Below, piece after piece: positions 38,701 to 53,100 of a stretch of 64,000 bases of DNA; within the stretch, counting starts at the first letter, position 1; each line of letters begins with the position of its first letter. The position numbers were made by a program, and so were the translations under genes. This DNA is from Sinelater perroti (Eukaryota > Arthropoda > Insecta > Coleoptera > Elateridae), in NCBI GenBank assembly GCA_036346155.1, contig JARFIY010000299.1:7588001-7652000 (forward strand), read 5' to 3'. The notes beneath the pieces are model-generated. The model saw only the letters and a list, made by a program, of their open reading frames with translations, made no database searches and had not been told where the DNA came from.

Positions 38701-41081
38701 GAGCATTCAAAAAACTGCAGTGTAAATTTAACCAGGTGGTAATCTTTTATACGGAATAGCTGATGAACGCCATAAAACTTTTTCCGTTCCACGACGTTGT
38801 TGACAAAAAGCGTAAAACACCAAACGTTATCTGAGATTACTTTCATACGTTCCCCACAATTATCTCATTCGTTTGATATAATTTAGCGACCTAAATCACT
38901 CTCAGTTTTGAGACGTAATTTAAGAGATAAAAAAGGTTCCAACCTCTCCAAGCGAGGCGTTCCGCGTGAACTTCCCTTTTGAAGTAATGTGGAAATGAGC
39001 CTAATTTTTCTTGTTTCGCAAGATTGGCCAAAACTGAAATAAAACTCCGTGTATACTTAAAATTCCCCGGCGGCAAATGCAAGGCTAAACTTGGAAAACA
39101 CGTTCAATTTCGTCTGCCTCCCACCGCCATTGTGCTACGTAACTTATTTTTAAATACCCGCAAATAGAAGTCTGCATTTAATCAGGAACGCGCCTAAATT
39201 CGCAGCTTTTATTTTGCTTGTGCCGGACAAGGCCGACGGAGACGGGAGCCTTAGTAGAAGTACTGCGTTTCGCAAATATAATGCTTCGAATTTCTTGCAT
39301 TCGTTACGCTGCCATTCTTTTTAAATTAATTAAGCGTGCTGGAGCAATCGAGGTAAATTCGAAAGTGACTAAATAAAATGAAATACAAGGAAAAATCAAT
39401 ATAGGTATTACTCATGGCTCGATATAGCCTCAATATATCGCGACACAAACCTGAAGCCAAACCGAATTGCAAACCACTAATTTCCTTCTTGTCTATGTAG
39501 ACCATAATGAAGAGTTTTAGAATATCCTTGTTAATGTAATTATAGTCGGGATTAGAGAGAGGCCACAATTTTGTGCGGATAGTGGTAACACAGGATATTT
39601 TGTCAAAATACGTAGTTCCTTCTAGATGCCTTCATAACTGTCTCCAACAAATTGAAGCAACCGACGACGGCCACCTTCAGGTTTTTCTATTAGTGAGACA
39701 CCACTCGTAATGCCCACAAGTTCCATACTTCTCGCAAAGCCGGAAAATTTTGTCCAGATAAATCCAACAAAATTATTCTGCCTATTCACTTTTGTCCAAA
39801 ATCACGCCCGAAATACTAGCGTTGTCATGCTTCACGCGTCTTCATTTTCCTGTCGACCTTGTTCTTTTCAGTTAATAGTAGTTTGTCAGGATAAGACTGT
39901 GAACTACTAAGCTGACCGTTCGCCACACCCACTTCTATTATCATATTATTCATGCTCTGTCCAAGATCCCTATCGATCGTCTCTTTTAGAGGGCGAATTG
40001 TTCACTTTTGGTAATCAAATTGTTTACTGTGTATTACCTTTCTAAAAGTAAGGTCCTGCCGATGGTCAGGTGTTCTGAACTTTGGTGTATCGTAAACTTG
40101 CGGTGTTATTGTTGCATAATTATTTCAAATGGTTGACTATACGGAGATTTCTTACTGAAATGATTTAATAGGGGATTGCTCATACGCAGAAGGCGGCCTA
40201 TTGGCTTACCCACAACCTTCTACATAAAACTATTTTTTTTAAGTAAAAGTTTAATTCCTTTATTAGGGATCTTAATTTACAACTAAAATAAATATTTTAT
40301 AAAACAATACCCTGCAATGTTATGTAATATTACCTGTTTTTATTATTATTGCTAATAAGGTTTTTTCCAAATTCTAAGGTGAAGAAACAGTAAAGTGTTA
40401 CCCAAGTGTTTGGAAATGGTTTGTAACCACTTTTTTAACTAAAAATATATGGCAAAAACAAAACTAATCGGCATCAACAACATTTAAAGGGGATCGTTGC
40501 CTCTTTAAAGGCAACCCGATACATAATATTTGTTGTCGCTATTATTTACACAACCAAGAAGTTGTTTTCCTAACGGAGGTTTGTACTCTTAATGGTCAAT
40601 GATTTGTCATTAATTACAAGTTACAAATGTGGACAAAAATAGAGAGCATATAATTTTTTTATTTTAACGAGGTCTGGCAGACCCCCCCCCCCCCCAGAGC
40701 TTCCCCAACTCCGACATGCTTGAGCCCCTTCGCATAGTAGTTTTTAAAAATAATAAAAACACGATTAAAAAGCTCTGTTTGAGATAATTGGCGTACGCCG
40801 TTGCCATGACAACCCATTTACGATACCCAGTTAGAGTTGACCTTTGACCTGTGTCACAGCAGCACTCATAATTTTTTTTTTATATATATAACGAGTGCTT
40901 TATTACCCCTTCTCAAACGAAAATTTTCTATCGCTTGCGGTTCCGGAAATATAATACCTCGGCCGCGCCTGCCGCCAAGCCAGAATTTGTCATTCGGAGG
41001 CGTTCGGGTCGGCACGGAAAGGCACGAACAATTGACAGCAATAGTTGAACTTTGACCTGTGTGACAGCAGCAGCACTCATA

Positions 41082-41140
<59 letters not shown>

Positions 41141-44100
41141 TAATTAACATCAGCAATCAGAATGAGAGTACAATAAATTCTATGATTCAAATTTAGGGTA
41201 TTTAAATTCTTGAAGGAACGAACGTCAAGTGGTGTTATCTCGCCTTCTACCAGCTTGTTGGGAGGGGGGAGAGCTTACGTTATTATATCCGGTTCCATGG
41301 CCGCTTGCGCTTTAATTTTCGTATCACTGGTTGCTATGTTGGTGATGTAAGAAGGTAGTGATGCCTTATAGCTCGCTGTCGAATTTATAACCTGTACACA
41401 TTGTATGTTGGAGTCGGAGTGAAGTGTACTGTTTGTTAGGTATCAAGACGTATTGAAGATGTTCCTCGGCGTCTTCGATTGGAATCGTATTATGTTAATG
41501 TTCGACTAGCTGGAGCAACTTCATAACTCACAACCATGTAAGTCGTCGTATGATGGTTTTGTAGATAAGTATTTTGTTTTCTACAGATAGTTGTGAATTT
41601 CGTTCTACCAGCCAGTCCCTTTTTTTCATCATGATGTCCATTTACTTACGCTTTTTTAGGATATGCGTTTTCCATGTTACTCTTTTGTCTATATGAAGAC
41701 TCAAATATTTAGCTTCATCTACGACATGGGGATGTTGTTTACCATTATAAGTGGCTATTGTGATCGTCTTGTGAACGTTATATGAGTTGACTTTGCTTCG
41801 TTAACCTTGATCTTCCATTTTTCCAACAGACCTTCTACTGCATTTAGTCCTTCTTGCAGAAAGTTTGTTGAAGTTTTGGGATCTCCTAGTATGCAAGGAT
41901 GACAGTGTCATCAGCAAATGTTCTCACTCAGTATTGTGTTGGGTATAGCCGATATGTTTGCGGTGAAAATCAGTTATAGAAACGGACCCGGAACACTATC
42001 TTGAGAGATACCAATAAAGATTGGGTATAACTCTAGGAATTCATTTGCAAGTTTAAATAGCAGTCCATTGTGCCTACACGGTCGAAAACTTATTTAACAT
42101 CCAGAAACATTGCTTTCGATAAAGCGATTGTTGAGTAAGATCCGTTATTCTATGGCACTGTGATACAGTGGAGTGTCCCTTTTTGAAATCCAAACCGACG
42201 TTCAGGAATCCACCATTAATCTAGCAGATTATTGTCATTCGCTTTAGTATTAGCTTTTCGAAAGTTTGGAGACAACAGTTGATAGGGTGGTAAGATTGGA
42301 CCTCGTTTGGTGGTTTTCCAAGTTTTTGGAATAAAATAATTTGAATTTTGGTTGTAATATGTTAAGCGTTACACTGAGTTGAGTACCGTTAGTACAAATC
42401 GTTCCATTCTTTCTGGCAACTGTTTTAGTATGAGGTTCTGATGCTTTCTTATTAACAATTTTATCTTGTTTCGTAGATTGTCAATTGTAATTTTTTTTAT
42501 TGGTTGAGAAAGCTTTACTACGTGTTGGGAGGAATAGAAATTGAAGACAAAATTTGGACAATGTTAAAGACAAATCAAAATTTATTTTATAACACGAAAT
42601 AAACTGTAATTTCTCTAGACAATACTACAATATGAAAGAGACGGCAAGAGGCTAGTATCGGAGGTCATAGAATCTTTATCTCGAGTATTATCAAGTATCT
42701 AGACACAGAAACAATTCATTTTTATAAGTGACAATGTTTCTACACATCGAGCAAACGTGGACAGCAAAATTGGTATGAAGAATAGAAATAAACAAAATAT
42801 AATTACAAAGATAGCAATCCGATCAAACATGTGATATATTAAGAAGATATGCTGTTGTGCTAATCCTCTCAAGGAAGATTGTAATATGATTTTTTGCTGT
42901 TCTAACAGCAGCATCTAGATGCTGAAAGATAGTTCCTGCTTTTAATGTTTCGTTGTCTATTAGTCTGTTTGTCTTTCAGCACGATCTCTCATATGCGTTG
43001 ATCGACCTTAACCATCAATATATCTTAGATTGAGAGGAAAGAAGCAACCAGTCAGTTATAAAAGGTCACATATTGGCATATTAATTCAATTCATTCGTCT
43101 TTATCTTCTCAAAGTTTTTAAACCAGACTCGTTATCTATCTAACTGTACGTACTAGATCTTAGCAACAATTCAACGAATCTAGACTAGACTAGATGTCTT
43201 TAAGGTACTTCAAGTCAAGGTAGCTTTGTACTCGAAAATAGATGGCCCCTTCAACTCTATTCCTGTCAAATATATTAAAATTTAAAATCTAAAATACCCA
43301 AAGAACAATATAGATATTTCATAAAAATAATAGCACCTGATCCTTTCTTTTGGTATAATGAACCAAATTCGCTTAAATTCTTAATGCGGAATATATTCAA
43401 ACAGACAAACATAACAAAAGCGTAACTATCTTATAGAATCTAGAAGGTTCCGATAAACAAACCATATGTCAGAGGCCTAAGGCTAAGGATTTCTTTGGCA
43501 AACATCAAAAGAGAATCAGTTTACAAGCTGATTAACTTCGCCCGACAATCTAGAAAAACTGTTATAATCCTATAAAGATCATTGTTGTGGTAGTGGTGTG
43601 AGTACATAACCCATTCAATGTACATGTAGAGTTAGAAAACTTTATTAAAAATACATACGATTAACGTTCAAATTTATAAAACAAAGGTGCTAGAATTACA
43701 TGTGAGACTGGTCATGGGTTCACAGTTTATATTTATTGATAATAATGAGCGTTTTCACACAATGTAACATATGAATACGTTTCTTTAGCGAATTGTATCT
43801 TATCAGTCGGTACCAAGGTCAGTTGCAATCCTCCATACTGCTTTTCTTTAATAACCTCATAATCAATATGACAAGGTAGTCTTGTATAACTGTTAGGTAT
43901 AATTGTATCTGATATTAATTAACCTCCAGTGTAAAGTATTAAGATATAGAAAATATGTATTGTGATGTAGAAAAGCTGCAAATTGAAAAGACTTTAAATG
44001 TAGTTTAAATGCAATAGCAAATTGATCAACTTATCACCTTGTTCCTTCAATAAAATAAAATTATAAATACAAAGTCTATCTACGAAGTTTTCGAACTTCT

Positions 44101-47100
44101 GAAATAACAAACAAAAGATTAGTTAGACTGAGCAAGAATGAGCGTGGCATGGTTGACGGTCAATCTAGCACTGCACCAGAACCTACATTATAAGTCTTTC
44201 GTCTTGAGAAACCGCTAACTATTGACTGAGAAAAACAAGATGGACAGAAAGTTAAAAGGCTCAAGCACTGCTGAAAAAACTTTATCCAGGATAGGAAGGT
44301 CAAGTTGTGTTAACCTGCAGCAAGTTTAGGTCTCGGCTCGAGAAGGTCATGACAGCTAATAGGGGTTACATTAAATATGATTCTCGATATTGTAAATAAA
44401 TTTAATTTTTCTTATATTTTAAAATAATTTTCATTGTTTATTCATTTTCCGAATTTACCTCGACGACCCTGTATTTTACAAATCATCCCTAATTCCAAGA
44501 AAACTATCTATAGGCAACCAGTATAGATTAATGAATGGCATAGTCCGCTGACGTTGTCAGCAGTTTACTGTCTACCAATGTACATTACTAATAATGAGAG
44601 TTTCATAATGTATTTCTAGTCATCGAGCAGTAGATTCATTACCAAAGATGATTACAACGAGAATTGCGCTCTTCTCCAGGCAGGGACAGAGCCTTGTATC
44701 TGGTGTTGCAAGAGTCTCAGTCGGACCATTTATCTACATACGAATTCACTTATTGGCCAATAAATGTAAATAAAATATCGAGGACTTTGCTAGATTTCTT
44801 CGTCACTACACCAGGATATCTGTTCATTTCTAGATCTGTACTCTGACCGTATCTCTGTTATAACTAAGTTTTCATTATTGTTAAAGAGAAACTTATTATA
44901 CTATTCAATAGTAGAACAGATTGACATTACTTCACTAAACTAGTTCATGCTCAACACGAAAATTCCTTTAAAACTAACGGTGATCTTGAAGAGGTTGCTC
45001 TGTATCTCACCACGATAATTCAAGAATGAGCTTGGGCGATTATATCTAAAATTCCTTCTTAAAGCCCACAAGAACGCTGTTCAATTTTCATCAAAAAGAA
45101 AATAGCTGAAAAGAAACAGCTGGAAAACTACCAGATATCCCCCAGGTAAAAGACAATATAAGCATCCCTCTAATGAATTAAAAAGCCTAGTTAATGATTT
45201 AAAAAACAAAAGTTATAAAGAATATCTCAAAAATGTTAGTGGCACAAAGGACATAAATGATTTTCTTTGGAAAGCGACCAAAATAATCAAACATTAGACA
45301 CAGTTAGTTCTTCTCTTGCAAAAAAAAAACTAAGAGTACATACTTGGAAAAAATTGACAGGTTTGTGCAATATTTAATACAAGTGTTTCAAACTTTTCTT
45401 TCATTTAATGCTGCTGAAACTGAAGTAGAAACTGATAATGTGCTAGAAGCTTCTTACGAGGTGTCTCCACTACCAGCTTTGTTTGAAGTCAGAGAAGTTA
45501 TGAACATGATTAAAAGCAATTTTCACCAAAAACATTCGCTTAGGGGCATTGTTCTATTAATATTTATCTACAGTATCATGAAAAGTTGCTCAAATAATTT
45601 TACTCTTCAAACCTAGTAAACCATCCAATGAATTAACTCATACGGATCTATCAGTCTCCTATATAAATCAATTAATCGCTATTCTCTTATATATGCTACG
45701 CTATTCTCAAATCTCAATTGGAAAATAAGTAATTCCAAGTCAAATATGAATAGTAGCAGGTAACTAACCTTCACTCAGTCTGATATGGTGTACCCACAGC
45801 AGCGTATTAGGATCTCTTCCATACCTTATTCTTACTGTGGACTTATTCAGAGTGATTGATCATTCACAGCAACTTTTGCTGGCGACAAGGCCATTATGTT
45901 TAAACATAAAAATCGTATTGTAACTATTAAAATCCTACGAAAACACCTTCTATGATGAAGAACAGTGGACAAAAAATTGAACATAAAATTTAATGAAACC
46001 AAATCGCACCATGTCACTTTCACAAAATGTAAAGGAAACATACACTATGCACAACGTATTGGTATCTCAAGTGACAGGAGTGAAATACCTAAATATGCAT
46101 CTAAACAAGAGTCTAACATGAAAATATCACATACGGAGAAATGAAAGCAACTCGACTTAAAAGTCATCGTCCATACTGTAACCTTTAAGTATGTATAGAC
46201 CACTATGGCATACAACTATGGGGGCACATCAACCAATACCAACATTCAAATTATAGAACGCTTTTAATGTAAGGTGTTACGTACTATGCTCCTTACTTTT
46301 CAAAAACGTCTCAGTGAACTCGTTAAAAATACTATAGTAAAATAAAGTAAAAAATTCCTGCAGGCAATAGAATGTTATTATAATTCTTTTTAAAACTTCT
46401 TGATAATGGTACAAACGTTCAAAGACTATGTAGGCTTAAGTAATTGAACTTACTTCACAGATTTATGTAGTACTTCGTGTGTACTGAATATCTAATACAC
46501 AACTTAGTTATTAAACTAATACTTTCACAAATAACCTCAGCGTTAAAATTAGAGTCTGTCAAGTAATGCCTTTTTGTCGAGCACCAAAGTACTATTGTTT
46601 TCACTTATGGATAAAATCAAATTAGAGCTCCAACAAAATTATTTCTTTTAGAAAGAAAATCACGAACTAATATTATATACATTCGTTTATATTGTATGAA
46701 GTAATTCTTTTTACCCGAAGAACCGCCTATAATCCTGTAATTACCAATGTCTGACAAACTTATCACCTACAAAAGCATTTTTTTGGATTTTTGTGTGCAT
46801 TTTAATGTATCTAGCTGTTTCAGAGCTGTCATGTTAAGCTTTTTCAATTGTTAGAATGTCAGACGTTTTACAAGAGACCACCAATTAAGCCGTGTTTTAC
46901 AGGCGCATAAAATTGTGGCTTTTCACAAGAACATGAGTCATGTGCTTTTTGAGTTTAAGTGCTAAACGGTTTTAATGGTCCGAGATGAAATAAAGAATAA
47001 AAACCTGCTGTAAATAGTTCTATACATACAATACTTGTTTTTCGGATTTAAATTTGTGTTACGTTTTTCAAATTGTATAATTATAAAAATTTTAAAAATG

Positions 47101-50100
47101 TTTAAATATTTTACTTATGTTATTGAAAGTCTTTATATTATTTGTTTATTTTTTTGAAGATCTATAACCTTTATATTAACCCCCACACACACTCACATAC
47201 ATTTTTGCCCAACTATAACCCCCATATCAGGTAAACCATTTTTCTTATTTTTTCAGGCCAAAAAACAATCAAATGAAAATTCTTATTGTAGAAAATAAAC
47301 ATTTGAGCTATGAAAAGAGAAAAATAATCCGCCAGAAAATCGGTTTGAAGCAGTAATGTTTAGTGTAACGGTGATACAAAGTATGCAAGATATTATTTTG
47401 AATGCAAATAGCAAAAGTAGAAAAAAGCAGAAATCGCCCCGAAACCCTTTAGAAACATAACAAAATAATTACACGAAAAGCAAAACATAACAAAGGCAAA
47501 AAACAAACCAGCGATTAGATAAAGATTAGACAAAAATACAATCCAACCAATATGTTCACCAGATTTTTCCACTAGATGATGTCCAACAAATGTGATTTCT
47601 TTTCATGGGAGTAACTTAAGAAAAAAATATGGATTTGATGCTACGAAAGAGTAGAAATAATCCGTAGGAGATTCTGCGCAAGGTTATGGAATCTGCAAGG
47701 CAACGAGCGGAGGTTATTTAGCGAACAATGGAGCTTACCTGAGTGACATTTTCAATCATAATACAATAGACTTTTGTATATCGTTCGCAGGTATCTAGGG
47801 AACGTTTCATAATTTAAAGCAGTTATATACTTTTTGCTTTAAACAGAATAGCTCTGCAATTCTTCTATGTAATCCCCGCGATTCTCAAAGACCTTGCCAC
47901 AATGCTTTAGAAGCTTTGTTATTCCATCGAGATTAACCATCATAGAAAACACTTCCAGGAAGGGGTAAGGATCGATTTTCAGGCCTGAGATCTTTCGATT
48001 TTAGCAATAGAAGAGTAGTTTTTTTATTTTATATGAGAATAACAATTTAAGTTTTATAATTCGGTTCACATCGTGCAGTCCACTGTTTAAATTGCTGTTT
48101 CCGGTATATAGGGGTGAATCCAACTTTCAACCATAATCTCAAAATGCAATGAACTCTTCTTAAACACTTGCAAACAGTTGATTGATTTCAGACATCCAGG
48201 ATGTGGTTCTTTAATACTTGATCTGACACGCTCGAGTTCATTTAACGAAAGTTGGCCGGTTTCATAGAAAGATTAATCATTAAATTTAAGCAAAATACTT
48301 TCATGAATTTACTTCGATGTTTTCACATTCAGAAAATAAATCTAATCATATTACGAAGTTCAATTTTATCCATTTTGAATTAACACTCAAAACGCTGTAA
48401 AAATTGATACCCGGATTTGATCAATGTAAGGTTCAGCTGTAAGAAGGAAACTTTATGACCACGCATACAGTGTTCGTCCTCTCCAACCACCGACGTAAGT
48501 CGTAATCTGGTGGATTCATATTTCAACGGTATGATGCATGAGATAATACTTCCCACCCGTATTTACTCAGCAATTCAGCCACAATATTTCCTTTGTACAG
48601 ATGTGCGTTATCTTGCGAAATGTGTAATGCATTTTTAAACGAGTTAGCTCGATTATTGTACTTTATCGGCATAATTTTTTTTATATATATAATGGAAATA
48701 TGCGGCCGCATTTGTCCCATATAAATGTTACTATATATATGTTATTATTATTCCTGAAATATCATAAGCAAAAACAATTTAGTTACCGTTGTGTTTTGAA
48801 CCGCGAGGAGACCGTAGACTTCACCAATTTGATTGTGATTTCAGTCGTACTTCACAATTTTTAACCGACGTTTCGTGAATAACGACTATTTCAGTAATGT
48901 TGCAGTGACAAAGCGTTTCTATCTTTGTTCAGCCGTCAAGCAGCGAATAAACAATCGAGAAAAATACAAGGTGTCCCAAAATTGTATGCTATTAGATTTT
49001 GTGGCGCCATCTATAGGCTCTCAGGTTTTGTTTACATACAAATGGTGACCAAAACACGCGTTTTCAATTTCATGAGATGTCTTCACGACAGAAGAGATAT
49101 TCTATTTGCAAAGACTGCAAACAAATCGTAGAATTTTGGTCTAGATGTGGTGAAAAAGCAAATTATAGAAGAAATGGACAAGAAATCTACATTGAATCGC
49201 TGAACACTCATCCGATAAGGTTTTAATTCAAAATGGAATTTTTTTCGGAAAATTCATTAAATTAAATTTTTATTATTTAAATTTGTTTTTAAAAAATACA
49301 GTTTGATCAAAAAATGGTGGAGTAGAGGAAGTGTTATGTTCATGTACAGTGATCACAGATGATAACGTCGAAAGAGCTGAGAACATTTTGGATCCCTTTT
49401 TGAATCATACAAATCGAACTACACAAAAACGCGAATTCTGGTTCGTGCAAGATAGCGCCAGGGTTCATCGCACTCAAGATAATATGGATGTTATCTCAAA
49501 AACATGGGACCGGCGAAGAGATTGCTCTGTAAGCAATCCCAGAACGAACTTAAAAAAACCTTTCGATTTCGAATTTCGGGAAAATTATTCGACATAGAAT
49601 TTTTTCTTCATTTTCGAATTCAGCGTAAAATTTCCTATAAGAATCACATTTAAAATCGTAATGTCGAAAATTTTCCCGAAATTCGAAGTCGAATATCTCG
49701 AAAACTATTCGACATAGAATTTTTTCAATTTCATTATTGAAATCAGCGTAAAATTTTCTTTAAGAATTACTCATAAAACCCTAATGTCGAAATTTTCCCG
49801 AAATATCTCGAAAACTATTCGAGATAGAAACTTTTTGATTTCGATTTTGAAATCAGCGTAAAATTTCCCATAAGAATCCATTTTAAAATTTTAAAAAATC
49901 CATAATTTTGTGACAGCGACAGACATAGAATTCAGTAACGAACTTTTTAAGTTCGTTGAACATTCGGTTCGAATTTCACAGATCCCGATGCAAAGACAAA
50001 TACAGGAGGAGGCATCGACTGACTAGCATACACCGGATCTGAATCCTTGTGACTATGCATTATGGACTATGCAAAGACAACGTGTACCATCCCAGACGAG

Positions 50101-53100
50101 GATCTCCAGATAACCTCGATACTCTCAATGAAAGTACCGACGAAATAGTAGAGTCGATTTCAGAAGATTCAAACACAAAATTATTGTCCAATTTTTGAAG
50201 AGGTTTAGAGCAGTTACCAAAAACAAAAGGCGTCATTTCGATATCATTTTTATCTACTCCAATCATTTGCCAATACAATGCAATTTACTCGGTATCGGTG
50301 ACATTTTTAGGTTATCGCCTATGTCGACACATCCTTCACACGAGTAGCCCCCAACTGCGATCTACAGCATCACAAACTTAAAAAATTGTGAATTATATAA
50401 GGTTATTGCTACGTCATTTATGGATGACATTCAGAATATTAATACAAATATTAGTTAATAACAAAAATACAAAATTAATATGAAAGTAAAAATACGGAAA
50501 CAGTGCACAGTAAAGCGTAATAACATTGGCGGGTGTTGATTAAGAAAATTATGAACAAGCCACAAATTATCTACCTAATGCCACAATGGAAAGATTAATA
50601 CAAAACATCTTAACTCAAATATAAAGCAAAAATTAATGGAATACACGATAATGCAAGGTATGAGGGCAATTCTGAAGGAAACATTGGTTTGGTTATCAAC
50701 CACAGACACGCCTTTATTATACACACTAGAAACCTATAACAATACGTTGATTTTCAACATAAACGCTATGCAAGTTAGAGCACTTGTCTTAACGTCTTAC
50801 AAGATTTGAAATTCTTTCTATAAGTAACTTTTTCGCCTTGAAGCACAATGTCAACGTCAAAACGCTGCGACACTAGCTACTGTTTCGTATGCATAACGGA
50901 TCTTTTTGCTAATCTCCTGCACAAGTTTATTGCTAACCACAGATGGGCGGTCAGTTCTTGTCTCGTTGAGCACGTTAATGTGTCCATTTTTAAACATGCG
51001 ACACCGTTGACTGCTAAAGTTTTTTCGCATACAGAAATCGTATTACCGCACGCACTTCAGATTTGGTGAGATTTTCTATGTTAAATTGAACTAGCGGGCG
51101 AGTAAACTGCAACACAACTTTTTTCCATTCCGCACTTTCTACTGAACTATTGCATAGTTGCGCGCATGCACAAATCCAAATTGCCCTCATAATAAAAGCG
51201 AAGTATTGCGGTGCTAGACAAGACGCATTATAAGAATGAAAAAGAAAAAAGCTACAAAATAGAAACCATGGGAAAAACTGCTAATGTCGTATAAAAACAT
51301 CCAAAAAGTAGCAAAAATAACATGGATAACAACAGCCCAATACCGATATAAGTGGAGAGATATGGATGATAAAAAGATCGAAGATATATTTGGACACTCG
51401 CAGAACTTAACGCATCTGCAAACCCTATTAATACTAATTATTTCAAACCGGCTTATAATGGCATAAAGCAGAAAACACGCATTGCTTTCTTACAGCTTCA
51501 CATGTAATTAGAATCATTTTTACTATAGTGTTATCGACGTGTCAATTATTTATGAAATATCCCTTGGATTGATTTTAATTCCATAAGTGTACACAGAAAC
51601 TCTTCCCCTATTTATTAAGAAATTTAAAATAAATAAATTTCTATTCATTCTAATATGAATCTTCCAGCGGTTGAAGAACTTATCAATGCCATTTTTACAG
51701 AAGCCATTAAATTTACTGAGAGAAATTTTGACGCCCTTTTCAGTTACTAAGGGAAATCTGGCAATGATGGATGAGGCAATATTACATTCATATTTTTCTA
51801 TCGTCTTAGAACTTATTATTGCCATAAAAAAATGATTACCGATGCTGGATGTTTTTCTAGCACCTCCTCCTCGATGAAATAGATAGCAGTGATAATTACT
51901 GTTTCAAAAACTCATGACTAATAAATTAATTTTTCTTAGGGTTAGTGTTTGCGATTAGTCATCTGAATATAACCGATAATGAAACCACTTGTGATTCATT
52001 TGTATTACTTTCAAATTCGAAGAATAAAGGTGCCATTTTTCATAAAATTAATTGAAAAGAGCATCTGCTAAGTTGTTAGAGTTTGTTCTTTAATGTGGCA
52101 TTAATTTGCCTAATTTCCACCCATATCCCAGATATACAAAGTGCGCATGCAATCTGCCAGTCGTCCCACACAGCAGTTTGAAGACAAAGGTAATAAATTT
52201 TTGAAGTCCATAGTGGGCGCACTACTTCATTTTCGAGTCCCAGCAGTCATCACGTGAGTGGCAGCATACCACTGCTCTTAAACCCAACAGAGCCCATGGG
52301 AGCCGTTCAGCAGAAAAAGTGATAGCGACATCTGGGACTTCGACATCTGGCAACAGAAGTGAAGGAAAAGATCCCATCCAAGCGGAAGACAGGTGGAAAG
52401 ACAATGTACGCCCCCATACGGCCAAAACAGCAATGGAAACCCTACGGAAATCGAAATGGAACTTTTTGCCACATTCGCCGTATATAACCAATTTGGCCCC
52501 AAGTGATTTCTACCTGTTCGGAAGGCACGCGGTTTGCGGACGACGACGTTATCCAGACTGTTCGGGAGTGGATACACCGCCAACCAAAAGCCTTTTTTGA
52601 AAAGAGCATCAGGATACTTCCAGAACGATGAAAAAAATGTGTTGACTCCGTAGGGAAGTAAGTTGAAGACTGACGTGTGCAAGTATTTGACAATTGTTTT
52701 GTAAAAAAAATCAGTCCCGGTCATATTTGAACCACCTTGTATATTTGACCTTTTAGTTTCTTCCCTTACATTAAATGTAATAGCAAGAAGTTGGGACAAG
52801 TCAATTTTTAATTCGTCTTGTTCAGTTTTTAAAACTTCATCGTTAAAAATTAAATATAAAGAGTCCTACTGAACCAGTTATAAATGTTTGGTTCCCTTAT
52901 TGTATCATCTCCAAATGTCATGTAAATGACTCGGCAAGCTTTTGATGCAGTAAGGTAAATCTATAAAGTGGTATAAGGTACAAAAAATGCATTGCATGTA
53001 GCCTTAGTCAACTTCAAAGTAAACACCTTAGAATATCAGACACTTCTTCCAACATCGACTCCAATATTTAACGAATCCTGCAAAGTCCTGTATTAGATTT

